64,000 nt of DNA from Blattabacterium cuenoti (GTDB lineage: Bacteria; Bacteroidota; Bacteroidia; Flavobacteriales; Blattabacteriaceae), in contig NZ_CP059220.1 of NCBI RefSeq assembly GCF_014252435.1, positions 434,001 through 498,000 of the forward strand, read 5' to 3'. Each line of letters begins with the position of its first letter. Within the stretch, counting starts at the first letter, position 1. The position numbers were made by a program, and so were the translations under genes. Under the pieces are notes generated by a model. The model searched no databases, was not told the origin of the DNA, and saw only the letters and a list, made by a program, of their open reading frames with translations. Below are positions 1 through 9,000 of the stretch, piece after piece.

Positions 1-585
1 TCGATCAATGTAAGCATACATAATATTATTAATATCCGTAGCAAATTCTATCCATGAACCCTTAAATGGAATAATTCGAGCAGAATAAAGTTTAGTACCA
101 TTAGCATGATGAGATTGTCCGAAGAACACTCCAGGAGATCGATGTAATTGCGATACAATAACCCTTTCCGAACCATTGAAAATAAAAGAACCAGAAGGAG
201 TCATATATGGACATGTTCCTAAATAAACATCTTGAATTACAGTTTCAAAATCTTCATGTTCAGGATCCGTACAATACAATTTTAATTTCGCTTTTAAAGG
301 AACACTATAAGTTAATCCTCTTTCTATACATTCTTCTATTGAATATCTAGGTGAATCAATAGAATAACCTTTGAATTCCAAAACAAAAGAATTTCTTGCA
401 TCAGAAATTGGAAAATTTTCCATAAAGGCCTTAAAAAGACCTTCATTTTTTATATTATTTCGTTTTGTATCTAATTGAAAAAATTCTTTAAATGATTTAA
501 TTTGAATTTCTAAAAAATCCGGATATTTCTCCGGTTGTTTGGATGAAGAGAATGTAATCCTTTCTGTTATATTATCTGTCTTCAC
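1..585 (-). CDS. rpoB: RNA polymerase beta subunit, N-terminal part (cut by window edge)
   Basis: This is the first 195 codons of the beta subunit of RNA polymerase, which forms one jaw of the DNA channel and part of the catalytic centre. The N-terminus reads [12 protein letters not shown] and continues with YPDFLEIQ, the usual Bacteroidetes RpoB opening. The last residues visible are [12 protein letters not shown] and AYIDR, the conserved stretch of the beta lobe. The gene runs off the left end of the window. The start is a GTG at 585; no ATG lies in frame just upstream. It follows rplL by 45 bases in the usual rplL-rpoB order, so it is probably cotranscribed with the ribosomal protein genes. 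Confidence 0.95.
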   Translation of the reverse strand, partial: MKTDNITERITFSSSKQPEKYPDFLEIQIKSFKEFFQLDTKRNNIKNEGLFKAFMENFPISDARNSFVLEFKGYSIDSPRYSIEECIERGLTYSVPLKAKLKLYCTDPEHEDFETVIQDVYLGTCPYMTPSGSFIFNGSERVIVSQLHRSPGVFFGQSHHANGTKLYSARIIPFKGSWIEFATDINNIMYAYIDR

Positions 586-630
586 TAATTTTATATAATT
601 AATGGATGATATAAAAAAATATATTTATGT

Positions 631-1002
631 TTATTTTAGTTCTACTTTAGCTCCTAATTCTTCAAATCTATTTTTCATATTATTTGCTTCTTTTTTATTT
701 ACAGATTCTTTAATAATACTAGGAACATTATCAGCTAAATCTTTAGATTCTTTTAGCCCTTTCCCCGTTATTTCTTTAATTAATTTTACTATTGATAATT
801 TAGAACTTCCAACGGAAGTTAAAGTTATGTTAAAAACACTTTTTGTCACTTCTTTGGAAGATTCATTTAATTTATCAGAATGATTATCCAGTTTTTCTAC
901 ATTTTTCGGGTTTATTCCATATTTTTCTTTTAAAATAATAATTAATTCACTCACTTCTTTTACTGTTAAACTCACTAATTGTTCCGCTAATTTTTCTATC
1001 AT
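631..1002 (-). CDS. rplL: 50S ribosomal protein L7/L12
   Basis: This 123-residue protein is the stalk protein L7/L12, which recruits translation factors to the ribosome. The N-terminal dimerisation segment (about 1-35, EKLAEQLVSLTVKEVSEL) is followed by an unusually polar hinge, where family members normally have an Ala/Gly-rich one. The C-terminal factor-binding domain ends in the family signature GAKVELK; the preceding EITGKGLKESKDLADN matches the conserved helix. Length is normal. It lies 7 bases after rplJ and before rpoB, the standard L10-L12-beta order. Confidence 0.95.
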   Translation of the reverse strand: MIEKLAEQLVSLTVKEVSELIIILKEKYGINPKNVEKLDNHSDKLNESSKEVTKSVFNITLTSVGSSKLSIVKLIKEITGKGLKESKDLADNVPSIIKESVNKKEANNMKNRFEELGAKVELK

Positions 1003-1009
1003 GTTATTT

Positions 1010-1573
1010 TTATTTTTTATTTTCTACTTTTTTTTCACTTTCATTATATGAAAAAAATTTTAAAATCTGATATATTTGATCTATTGATGATCGATGTAAA
1101 TCTAAAATAAGTTCTCTTATTGAAAATTGAAGAATATATAAAACATCTATAATCAGATCTTCTTTAGATTTAATATTAATAAGAATATCTAAATTTTCAT
1201 TTCCAAAATAAAAAGATTTTTGTACATAAGCGGATTTTAAATAAGGTTTTTGAATATGTTCCTTAATATGAAATTTTTTAATAATATTTGGTATTATATT
1301 TTCTACATTTTTATTTGAATATAATATCGTTGTATTTCCATTTAAAACAGGAAAAAAAGGATTGAGCTCTTGATCTTTACTATTTTCAATAGTTTTTTTC
1401 AAAAGAGTATTCTTCACTATTTTCATTCGAATTCCAAAATCATTAAAATTTTTCCTTAAAAAAGTTATTTGATTAGAATTTAAATAAGAAATGTCGATCA
1501 AATATATTACTTTATTATTAGATATTAAATTTGATAAATTCAATAGTTCCTTTCTCTTTTTTATTTTATTCAT
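1010..1573 (-). CDS. rplJ: 50S ribosomal protein L10
   Basis: L10 anchors the L7/L12 dimers to the 23S rRNA at the base of the stalk. The 187-residue product is near the family length. It has the N-terminal RNA-binding domain with the core KIVKNTLLKKTIE (about residues 52-64), matching the conserved R/K-x-x-KNTL element, and a C-terminal helix that would bind L12. Sequence drift is strong, with many Ile/Asn/Lys substitutions. The ATG overlaps the end of rplA by four bases, which suggests translational coupling. Confidence 0.93.
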   Translation of the reverse strand: MNKIKKRKELLNLSNLISNNKVIYLIDISYLNSNQITFLRKNFNDFGIRMKIVKNTLLKKTIENSKDQELNPFFPVLNGNTTILYSNKNVENIIPNIIKKFHIKEHIQKPYLKSAYVQKSFYFGNENLDILINIKSKEDLIIDVLYILQFSIRELILDLHRSSIDQIYQILKFFSYNESEKKVENKK

Positions 1574-2265
1574 TTTTTTACAAAAATTTGATGGTCTACT
1601 GAAATAGAATTACTCATAGTAGTAGATAAAAAAATACTCTTTATATAATCTCCTTTAGAAGAAGGAGGCTTACTATGAATCAATTTTTTCATAAATTCTT
1701 TTACATTCTCCAATAAATGTTTACATGAAAAAGAAATTTTTCCTACTGATGAATGAATAATTCCATAACGATCTGACTTAAAAAAAATTCTTCCACATTT
1801 TATTTCTTTCACCAGTTTTTCTGGATTGACAGATACAGTCCCCATATTTAAACTTGGCATTAATCCTTTAGGTCCTAAAATTTTAGAAATAGATCGTATC
1901 TGATTCATTACATTAGGCATAGATATTACTACATCTATATTTGTCCATCCATTTTTTATTTTTTCAATATAATCTAGTCCTACATAATCAGCTCCATATT
2001 TTTTGACATCTTTTTCTTTTTCTTTTGTTACTAAAGCTAAAATACATTTTTTTTTCCCTGAACCATGAGGTAATATTAAAGATCCTTTTATTATTTGATT
2101 AGATAGACGAACATCTATCCCTAAACGAACAGAAATATCAACCGATTCATCAAATTTAACAAAACTCAATTCTTTCAGAAGATTTAAAGATTCTTCTAAA
2201 GGATATTTTTTTTTTGAAATTTTTTTTATAATATTTTTTCTATTTTTAGTTAATTTTTTTGTCAT
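1570..2265 (-). CDS. rplA: 50S ribosomal protein L1
   Basis: L1 forms the mobile L1 stalk that handles deacylated tRNA at the E site and in many bacteria represses its own mRNA. The product, from the ATG at 2265 (MTKKLTKNRK), has about 231 residues, the normal size. The conserved GPKGLMPSLNMGTV block (about 135-150) and the final DHQIFVKK support the call. A TTG two codons upstream is in frame, but the ATG fits the family N-terminus. It overlaps rplJ by four bases and follows rplK by 24. Confidence 0.95.
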   Translation of the reverse strand: MTKKLTKNRKNIIKKISKKKYPLEESLNLLKELSFVKFDESVDISVRLGIDVRLSNQIIKGSLILPHGSGKKKCILALVTKEKEKDVKKYGADYVGLDYIEKIKNGWTNIDVVISMPNVMNQIRSISKILGPKGLMPSLNMGTVSVNPEKLVKEIKCGRIFFKSDRYGIIHSSVGKISFSCKHLLENVKEFMKKLIHSKPPSSKGDYIKSIFLSTTMSNSISVDHQIFVKK

Positions 2266-2289
2266 ATACAAATACTTTTCTTTATGTAT

Positions 2290-2721
2290 CTATTCTATTT
2301 CTATCCCCATAGACCTCGCAGTTCCAGATATCATAGAGATAGCAGATTCCATAGAATAACAATTTAAATCTTCCATCTTATCTATTGCAATCATTTTAAT
2401 TTCATCTTTAGTTATCTTTCCAATTTTTGATCGATTAGATTCTTTCGATCCTTTTTCTTTTTTAATCTTACTTAATAATTGAATAGAAACTGGAGGTTTT
2501 TTAATTACAAACGAAAAAGATTTATCTTCATATATCGTGATAATAACAGGACAAATTAACCCAATCTTTTCCTTTGTAAAAAGATTATATTTTTTGCAAA
2601 AATCCATTATATTTACTCCAGAACTGCCTAATATAGGACCAATAGGTGGTGCAGGAGAAGCTTTTCCACCAATGATTTTCTGAATTTTAATTCTTTTTAC
2701 TATTTTTTTATTATAATTCAT
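2290..2721 (-). CDS. rplK: 50S ribosomal protein L11
   Basis: L11 sits at the GTPase-associated centre with 23S rRNA. The 143-residue product has the typical N-terminal block GGKASPAPPIGPILGSSGVN, the FVIKKPPVSIQLL linker and a C-terminal rRNA-binding domain ending with the conserved SGTARSMGIEIE. It lies 7 bases after nusG and before rplA, the normal nusG-rplKAJL order. Nothing is unusual apart from the A+T-driven composition. Confidence 0.96.
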   Translation of the reverse strand: MNYNKKIVKRIKIQKIIGGKASPAPPIGPILGSSGVNIMDFCKKYNLFTKEKIGLICPVIITIYEDKSFSFVIKKPPVSIQLLSKIKKEKGSKESNRSKIGKITKDEIKMIAIDKMEDLNCYSMESAISMISGTARSMGIEIE

Positions 2722-2728
2722 AATTATT

Positions 2729-3283
2729 CTATATCTTTTCTATTTGTGTAAAACTTAACTCCAATGGAGTTTTTCTCCCAAAAATTAGAACCGATAATTC
2801 TAACTTTCTTTTTTCTTCATGAATTTTTTCAATTGTTCCATTGAATCCACTAAAAGGACCATCTATGACCTTAATGGTTTCTCCGACAATAAAAGGAATT
2901 TGTATATTGTTATATGAATCAGATAATTGATTCATTTTTCCTAGTATTTTATTCACCTCTTTTGTTCTCATAGGAACAGGATGAGATCGACTACCTTTTC
3001 CTTCTCCTAAAAAGGTAATCAAACCAGGAGTTTTTTTAATTTTATGAAAGACTTCCCCTTCTAAATTTGCTTCTATCATAACATATCCGGGATAATAAAC
3101 TTTATCTTTATGTACTTTTTTTCCTTTTCTTATCTGTATAATTTTTTCAATAGGAACTAATACTTCTCCTATATACTTTTGAAAACCATTATCTCTGATT
3201 TCATTTTCAATATATATCTTTACTTTATTTTCTTTTCCACTAATAGTTTTTATGACATACCATTTTCTTTCAAAGTCACTCAT
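2729..3283 (-). CDS. nusG: Transcription termination/antitermination factor NusG
   Basis: NusG binds RNA polymerase and links it to Rho or to the ribosome. The 184-residue product starts with KWYVIKTISGKENKV, the conserved NGN opening, and has YYPGYVMIEANL and TPGLITFLG in the NGN domain. A C-terminal KOW motif covers about 130-165 (GETIKVIDGPFSGFNGTI). It lies between secE and rplK, as in most bacteria. Length and motifs are normal. Confidence 0.95.
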   Translation of the reverse strand: MSDFERKWYVIKTISGKENKVKIYIENEIRDNGFQKYIGEVLVPIEKIIQIRKGKKVHKDKVYYPGYVMIEANLEGEVFHKIKKTPGLITFLGEGKGSRSHPVPMRTKEVNKILGKMNQLSDSYNNIQIPFIVGETIKVIDGPFSGFNGTIEKIHEEKRKLELSVLIFGRKTPLELSFTQIEKI

Positions 3284-3300
3284 ATAAATGTTTTATAATT

Positions 3301-3486
3301 CTACAAAGAAAATAATTTTTTTATCAAAAAAATAAAAAATCGATCGACACTATATAAAAATATTGACATAAATATCGAAAATGAAAAAATAACGATTGTA
3401 GTCACTTGTAAAGTTTTCCATTTAGGCCAAGAAATACAATAAAAAAATTCATGATATACTTCTGAAAAAAATTTTTTTTTCTTCAT
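3301..3486 (-). CDS. secE: Preprotein translocase subunit SecE
   Basis: SecE clamps the SecY channel in the inner membrane. From the ATG at 3486 the product has about 61 residues: a short cytoplasmic amphipathic helix with the conserved ISWPKWKTLQ (W-P-x-W element), then one transmembrane segment (about 25-45). This is the short SecE form common outside enterobacteria. The open frame extends 14 codons further upstream, but that part runs up to the tRNA-Trp gene and starts with GTG, so the inner ATG is preferred. Its position before nusG supports the call. Confidence 0.9.
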   Translation of the reverse strand: MKKKKFFSEVYHEFFYCISWPKWKTLQVTTIVIFSFSIFMSIFLYSVDRFFIFLIKKLFSL

Positions 3487-3527
3487 GTATAATTCATCCA
3501 TTTTTTTGTATATAATTAAAAAAAACA

Positions 3528-3601
3528 CACGGATGGTAAGAATCGAACTTACGACCTTCGGTTTTGGAGACCGATGCTCTGCCTAACTGAGCTACATCCG
3601 T
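3528..3601 (-). tRNA. tRNA-Trp (CCA anticodon)
   Basis: The minus strand folds into a cloverleaf: acceptor ACGGATG with CATCCGT, D arm GCTC/GAGC, anticodon stem TCGGT/ACCGA with loop CTCCAAA (anticodon CCA), and T arm GTAAG-TTCGATT-CTTAC, with discriminator G. It lies between tuf and secE. No CCA end is encoded. Confidence 0.97.
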
Positions 3602-3618
3602 TAATCAAAAAATAAGTT

Positions 3619-4806
3619 TTAATGGATAATAGAAATAACCTGTCCAGCTCCTACTGTTTTTCCACCTTCACGAATTGCAAATCTTAATTTCTCACTTAAT
3701 GCAATAGGTTGATGTAATTCAACTTCCATGGAAATATTATCTCCTGGCATTACCATTTCTAATCCTTTTGGTAGATGTATTTCTCCTGTTACATCTGTAG
3801 TTCTCAAATAAAATTGAGGTCTATATTTATTATGAAAAGGCGTATGTCTACCACCTTCTTCTTTAGTCAGAATATACACTTCCGATTTAAATTTTCTATA
3901 AGAATTCAGAGTACCTGGTTTTCCAATAACCATCCCTCGTCGAATATCTTTTTTTTCTATACCACGTAATAAAAGTCCTACATTATCTCCAGCTTGTCCC
4001 CTATCTAAAATTTTGCGAAACATTTCTACTCCCGTTATTGTAGATGATAATTTTTGTTCTCCCATACCTATAATATCTACAATGTCTCCTGTATGGATCA
4101 CTCCACTTTCTATTCGGCCTGTTGCAACTGTTCCTCTTCCAGTTATAGTAAACACATCTTCTATAGGCATTAAAAATGGTTTATCCATATCTCTAATTGG
4201 ATTCGGTATATAATCATCTAATACATTCATTAAATCCTTTATTTTTCCAATCCATTTTTCTTCTCCATTTAAAGCTCCTAAAGCAGAACCCTGTATAATT
4301 GGTATATTTTCTCCATCATATTCATATTTAGATAATAACTCCCGTATTTCCATTTCTACTAATTCTAATAATTCAGGATCATCTACCTGATCTACTTTAT
4401 TCATAAATACCACTATTTTAGGTACTCCAACTTGACGTGCTAATAAAATATGTTCTCTAGTTTGTGGCATAGGGCCATCTGTAGCTGCAACAACTAAAAT
4501 AGCTCCATCCATTTGTGCGGCTCCCGTAATCATATTTTTTATGTAATCTGCATGTCCGGGACAATCTACATGAGCATAATGTCTTTTGACTGTTTCGTAT
4601 TCTACATGTGATGTATTTATAGTAATCCCTCTAGCTTTTTCTTCTGGAGCATTATCTATTGCATCAAAACTTTTTTCTACTGCTAATCCTTCTTTTGATA
4701 AAACTTTTGTTATAGCAGATGTTAATGTTGTTTTTCCATGATCCACATGGCCTGTAGTACCTATATTTAAATGTGGTTTATCTCTCTTAAATTTTTCTTT
4801 TGCCAT
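3619..4806 (-). CDS. tuf: Elongation factor Tu
   Basis: EF-Tu delivers aminoacyl-tRNA to the ribosome in a GTP-dependent manner. The 395-residue product carries all GTPase motifs: GHVDHGKT (about 18-25), the switch [22 protein letters not shown] and a SAL-type G5 motif. Domains 2 and 3 follow and end in [11 protein letters not shown]. It is the best conserved protein of the window, consistent with strong selection. It sits inside the Thr-Tyr-Gly-Thr tRNA cluster on one side and tRNA-Trp-secE on the other; the whole block is probably transcribed from the promoter at about 5231-5261. Confidence 0.98.
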   Translation of the reverse strand: MAKEKFKRDKPHLNIGTTGHVDHGKTTLTSAITKVLSKEGLAVEKSFDAIDNAPEEKARGITINTSHVEYETVKRHYAHVDCPGHADYIKNMITGAAQMDGAILVVAATDGPMPQTREHILLARQVGVPKIVVFMNKVDQVDDPELLELVEMEIRELLSKYEYDGENIPIIQGSALGALNGEEKWIGKIKDLMNVLDDYIPNPIRDMDKPFLMPIEDVFTITGRGTVATGRIESGVIHTGDIVDIIGMGEQKLSSTITGVEMFRKILDRGQAGDNVGLLLRGIEKKDIRRGMVIGKPGTLNSYRKFKSEVYILTKEEGGRHTPFHNKYRPQFYLRTTDVTGEIHLPKGLEMVMPGDNISMEVELHQPIALSEKLRFAIREGGKTVGAGQVISIIH

Positions 4807-4844
4807 GATAACAAATTATTAAATTTCTTGAATTTTAAACATAA

Positions 4845-4916
4845 AGCCAATGGCGGGATTTGAACCCGTGACCTCTTCCTTACCAAGGAAGTGCTCTTCC
4901 ACTGAGCTACATTGGC
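4845..4916 (-). tRNA. tRNA-Thr (GGT anticodon)
   Basis: Cloverleaf on the minus strand: acceptor GCCAATG/CATTGGC, D arm GCTC/GAGC, anticodon stem CTTCC/GGAAG around loop TTGGTAA (anticodon GGT), T arm ACGGG-TTCAAAT-CCCGC, discriminator T. It is the last tRNA before tuf in a four-tRNA cluster. Confidence 0.97.
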
Positions 4917-4935
4917 CTTTGATAAATATAAATAG

Positions 4936-5008
4936 AGCGGAAGACGGGATTCGAACCCGCAACATTCAACTTGGAAGGCTGATACTCTACCAATTGAGTT
5001 ACTTCCGC
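4936..5008 (-). tRNA. tRNA-Gly (TCC anticodon)
   Basis: Cloverleaf on the minus strand: acceptor GCGGAAG/CTTCCGC, D arm ACTC/GAGT, anticodon stem TCAGC/GTTGA with loop CTTCCAA (anticodon TCC), T arm GCGGG-TTCGAAT-CCCGT, discriminator T. It is the third gene of the Thr-Tyr-Gly-Thr cluster. Confidence 0.96.
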
Positions 5009-5021
5009 TATGTTTAGAAAA

Positions 5022-5105
5022 TGGGGAGAGCAGGATTCGAACCTGCGAAGGCAAAGCCAACAGATTTACAGTCTGTCCTCGTTAACCTAACTTGAGTATC
5101 TCCCC
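5022..5105 (-). tRNA. tRNA-Tyr (GTA anticodon)
   Basis: Class II tRNA of about 84 bases: acceptor GGGGAGA/TCTCCCC, anticodon stem ACAGA/TCTGT with loop CTGTAAA (anticodon GTA), a long variable arm (TGGCTTTGCC region), T arm GCAGG-TTCGAAT-CCTGC, discriminator A. It is the second gene of the cluster. Confidence 0.96.
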
Positions 5106-5120
5106 TATAAAAAAAAATTA

Positions 5121-5194
5121 AGCCGGTAGAGGGATTCGAACCCACGACCCCGAGATTACAAATCACGTGCTCTGGCCAACTGAGCTACACCGGC
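5121..5194 (-). tRNA. tRNA-Thr (TGT anticodon)
   Basis: Cloverleaf on the minus strand: acceptor GCCGGTG/TACCGGC, with a G-U next to the D arm, D arm GCTC/GAGC, anticodon stem CGTGA/TCTCG with loop TTTGTAA (anticodon TGT), T arm GTGGG-TTCGAAT-CCCTC, discriminator T. The middle pair of the anticodon stem (29-41) is a U-U mismatch. It is the first gene of the tRNA-tuf operon, about 37 bases after the predicted -7 box. Confidence 0.95.
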
Positions 5195-5230
5195 TAATAT
5201 CGATTCGTGATAATGAAAATCAGGATGATA

Positions 5231-5261
5231 CAAATCTATAGAGATTTTTATAATTATCAAA
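5231..5261 (-). promoter_or_regulatory. Bacteroidetes-type promoter of the tRNA-tuf-ribosomal protein operon
   Basis: On the minus strand TTTG (5261-5258) is followed, after exactly 19 bases, by TAGATTTG (5238-5231). This matches the Bacteroidetes primary-sigma consensus TTTG-N19/21-TAnnTTTG. Transcription would start near 5224, about 30 bases before tRNA-Thr(TGT). The -33 box overlaps the lspA stop codon (5257-5259). The match is seen directly; promoter activity is inferred. Confidence 0.6.
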
Positions 5262-5907
5262 AAAATTTAACATTCTTAATTTTCCGTCTAAATAACAACA
5301 AAAATATTATACCCAAAAATATAGATATATCAGATACATTAAACACTGGTTTAAAAAACTGAAATCGAACACCTCCAAAAACAGGGATCCATTTAGGTAA
5401 AAAACAATCTATCATCGGAAAATAAAACATATCTACTACACATCCTTCAAAAAAAGAAGCATATCCTTTTCTATACAAATCATAAAAAGAATTTATTTTA
5501 GAAATACCGGAGTAAGATAACCATTTTTGATCTTTTTTACTATAAATGGTTCCTATATTAAACAAAATACCATATAAAATACTATCTATACAATTACCTA
5601 TAGATCCTGATAAAATTAAACTAGTAGGAATGATTAAATAATTTGTTAATCTTTTTTTTATATTATTGATATGAAAAAAAAACATAAAAATAATCAAACA
5701 ACAACGAAAAATACTCAATACAATTTTTCCAACATAACCAGGAATAATATAAAATCCATAAGCCATACCTGGATTTTCTACGAAAAAAATCCAAAAAAAT
5801 GAGGATATAGGAAATCCATATCCTAATTCAAAATGAGTCTTAACATAAATTTTAAATAACTGATCCAATAATAATATAGAAAAAATAATGATACAATTCT
5901 TGATCAA
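5257..5907 (-). CDS. lspA: Lipoprotein signal peptidase (signal peptidase II)
   Basis: This inner-membrane aspartic protease removes the signal peptide of prolipoproteins after diacylglyceryl transfer. The 216-residue protein has four hydrophobic segments and the family motifs: ENPGMAYG (44-51, family NxGxAFG), GSIGNCIDS (101-109), VVDMF with Asp159 and FNVSDISI with Asp193, the last two being the catalytic Asp pair. An insertion of roughly 40 residues before VVDM makes it longer than the E. coli enzyme, as in other Bacteroidetes. The start is a TTG at 5907; in-frame TAA lies five codons upstream and no ATG fits. A substrate in this window could be the small lipoprotein at 14020. Confidence 0.93.
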   Translation of the reverse strand: MIKNCIIIFSILLLDQLFKIYVKTHFELGYGFPISSFFWIFFVENPGMAYGFYIIPGYVGKIVLSIFRCCLIIFMFFFHINNIKKRLTNYLIIPTSLILSGSIGNCIDSILYGILFNIGTIYSKKDQKWLSYSGISKINSFYDLYRKGYASFFEGCVVDMFYFPMIDCFLPKWIPVFGGVRFQFFKPVFNVSDISIFLGIIFLLLFRRKIKNVKFF

Positions 5908-6034
5908 AAAAAATAATATTTAATCTTTTTCTACTTTTTTAAAATACATTGTTATGATTTATCAATATTTGATGATAGTAAGATACTCTTTCAAACGTTT
6001 ATTAATGATTATAGTTCATTATATTTTAATTCGT

Positions 6035-6057
6035 TTTTATATATTAAATATATAAAA
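6035..6057. repeat. AT-only inverted repeat in the lspA-ileS gap
   Basis: TTTTATATATT (6035-6045) and AATATATAAAA (6047-6057) are a perfect 11-bp inverted repeat around a single A, 14 bases past the ileS stop codon in the direction of transcription. It may act as a weak terminator for ileS, but a chance palindrome is possible in DNA this AT-rich. Confidence 0.35.
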
Positions 6058-6071
6058 TATCAAAATTTTAT

Positions 6072-9000
6072 TTATATATTTTTCTTTTTATAAATATCTA
6101 TATACATGACTTGATCATTTTCCAATTTGATTTTATCACCTTTTTTATTATTTTGAAAATCAATATCTAATGAAAGAGTTTCTTCACAAATAATATTTTT
6201 ATATTTTCGTATAATTTGTTCTCTATTTTGTGGAAGAAAAAAATAAACATGTATTTTTTCAGTAATTTCATAATTATATTTTTTTCTTAATACTTGTATA
6301 TACCTTATGATATCTCTTATAAATCCTTCTTCAAAAAGTTGATTTGTAATACGTAAATCTAACGCTACAGTTAAATTATCTTTATAAGAAATATCCCATC
6401 CTTTTACATATTTTGTGGTAATTTCTACATCTTCTAATAAAAGAAAAAACACTTCTTTTTTGATTGACAAAGAAATTTTTTTATTTTTTTCTATTTCTGT
6501 AATTTGATGTTGATCTAAATTTTGAATCAAATTAGCTATTTTTTTAGTATTTTTTCCAAATCTAGGTCCTAAAGACCGATAATTAGGTTTGATGATTTTT
6601 TCTAATTCTAAATTTTTATAAGAATTGGTAAATTTCACCTCTTTTATATTTGATTCTTGTATAATAATATTCTTTAAACAGGAAAGATCAATTGTTTTTT
6701 TATGTAAAAAAATAATTCCTCTTTGTAAGGGTTGTCTAGTTTTTATATTATTTTTCTTTCTGATAGAAGAGATCATTCCAACTATTTTTTGAATCAAATA
6801 CATATTTTGTTCTAATGTTTGATGAATCATTTTATCATCATATTTTGGAAAATGAGTAAAATGAATACTTTTTAATGTTTTATCACTAAGATGATGAGTT
6901 AAATCTATATAAATTTTTTCTGAAAAAAATGGAGTAATTGGAGAAGCTAATTTAGCTATATTAAGTAAACATTGATATAATATGTCATATGCGAATATCT
7001 TACTTTTTGTATACTTTTTTTTCCAAAATCTTCTTCTACATAATCTTATATACCAATTACTTAATTTATTTAATACAAAATCAAAAATAATACGAGTTAC
7101 TTTAGTTGGATCATATTCAGAATAATATTGATCCGATTTTTGAATCATGGTATTTAATTCAGAAATAATCCATCGATCTAATTCTACATAGAAATCATTA
7201 TCATCAATATCTTTATTAATAATGTTTTTTTTATCCTTGTATACATATCCATCAATATTGGCATATATTGAAAAAAATGAATATAAATTAAACCAAGTGA
7301 CAAAAAACTTATTAATTATAATATATAATTTATCAACGTCAAATTTTAAATTTTCCCATGGATTAGAATTATATATAATATACCAACGGATAGCATCGGC
7401 ACTATAAGTTTCTATTAAATCAAAAGGATCAATAGTATTTCCTTTGCTTTTAGACATTTTATTTCCATTTTTATCTAAAATTAATCCAGTAGACAAAACA
7501 TTTTTATATGAAATAGAATGAAAAACCATACTACTAATAGCATGTAGTGTAAAAAACCATCCTCTCGTTTGATCACTTCCTTCTGAAATAAAATCAGAAG
7601 GAAATAATAAATGATGATCTATTAATTTTTTATTTTCAAATGGATAATGAAATTGAGCATATGGCATAGCACCAGAATCAAACCAAACGTCTATTAAATC
7701 TGGATCTCTTTTCATTGGAAATCCTTTAGGTGATACTAATATAATTTCATCTAAAATATGTTTATGTAAATCTATTCTATGATAATTTTCATCACTCATA
7801 TCATCCAATATAAAATTATTAAAACTATTATAAGACATTAGTCCATGTTGAATAGACTTTTGGATCTCTTTACATAATTCTTTTATAGATCCTATAATAA
7901 TAATTTCATCTCCTTTTTTGGTTTTCCAAATAGGTAATGGAGTCCCCCAATACCTAGATCTTGATAAATTCCAATCTTTTATATTTTTAATCCAATATTC
8001 AAAACGTTTATTACCTACAGGATTAGAATGCCATTTTATATGTTGATTGAGAGTAATCATATTTTCTGCAATATTTGTAGTTTTAATAAACCAAGAATTT
8101 AAGGGATAGTAAAATATAGGTTTTGATGTCCTCCAACAATAAGGATAAAAATGATGATATTTTTCTGTTCTAAAGATTTTATTTTCTTTTTTCAAAAAAC
8201 ATATCATTTCTTCATCTACTGAAAATTTTTTTTTTTTATTAGGATTAAGTTCATTTTTAATATATTTTCCTCCGAATCCATAAGGAATAATATTTAAAAA
8301 TCTTCCTTGAACATCCACTATAGGAACAGGATCTTTATGTTTTCCATCTAAAATAAGCATAGGAGGAATATTGTATTTTTTAGATATTAAAAAATCATCG
8401 TATCCAAACGTTGGAGATATATGAACAATTCCTGTACCTTCTTCTGTGTTAACAAATTCACCTTCTATCACTTGAAAAGCATTATGACAATTTTTATGAT
8501 ATGGAGAAAACCATGGTAATAATTGTTCATATCTACTATATAATAAATTTTTACCTTTTACTTTATCCATTATCATATAAGGAATTTTGTTTTTATTCGA
8601 ACATGGAAATTGATTAAATTCTTCCAAATTTGAAACAAAATAATATTTTGTTGATAAAAATACTCTATGAATTGACTTTTCAGATAGAAATAAACATTCT
8701 TGTGAACATTTATACACATCATAAGTTTGAACTAAAACATAATCTATATCACATCCTATAGATAAAGCTGTATTAGAAGGTAAAGTCCAAGGACTAGTAG
8801 TCCATGATAAAAAAAATATGGGACATAAAATGCTTTTAAATTTATTTGGAAGTGATTTTTTTACTGATTTAAATTTGATATAAGGAGATATTTGACTTAC
8901 TTTTTGATATGCACCTGGCATATTTAATTCATGATGACTTAAAGCTGTACCTGCAGATGGTGAATATGGTTGGACTGTATATCCTTGATAAATCAAACCA

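Noticed and set aside
602-883. 93-codon plus-strand frame
   Set aside because: Antisense shadow of rplL.
4767-5060. 97-codon open frame on the minus strand
   Set aside because: It reads through parts of three tRNA genes and the start of tuf; the RNA genes explain the sequence.
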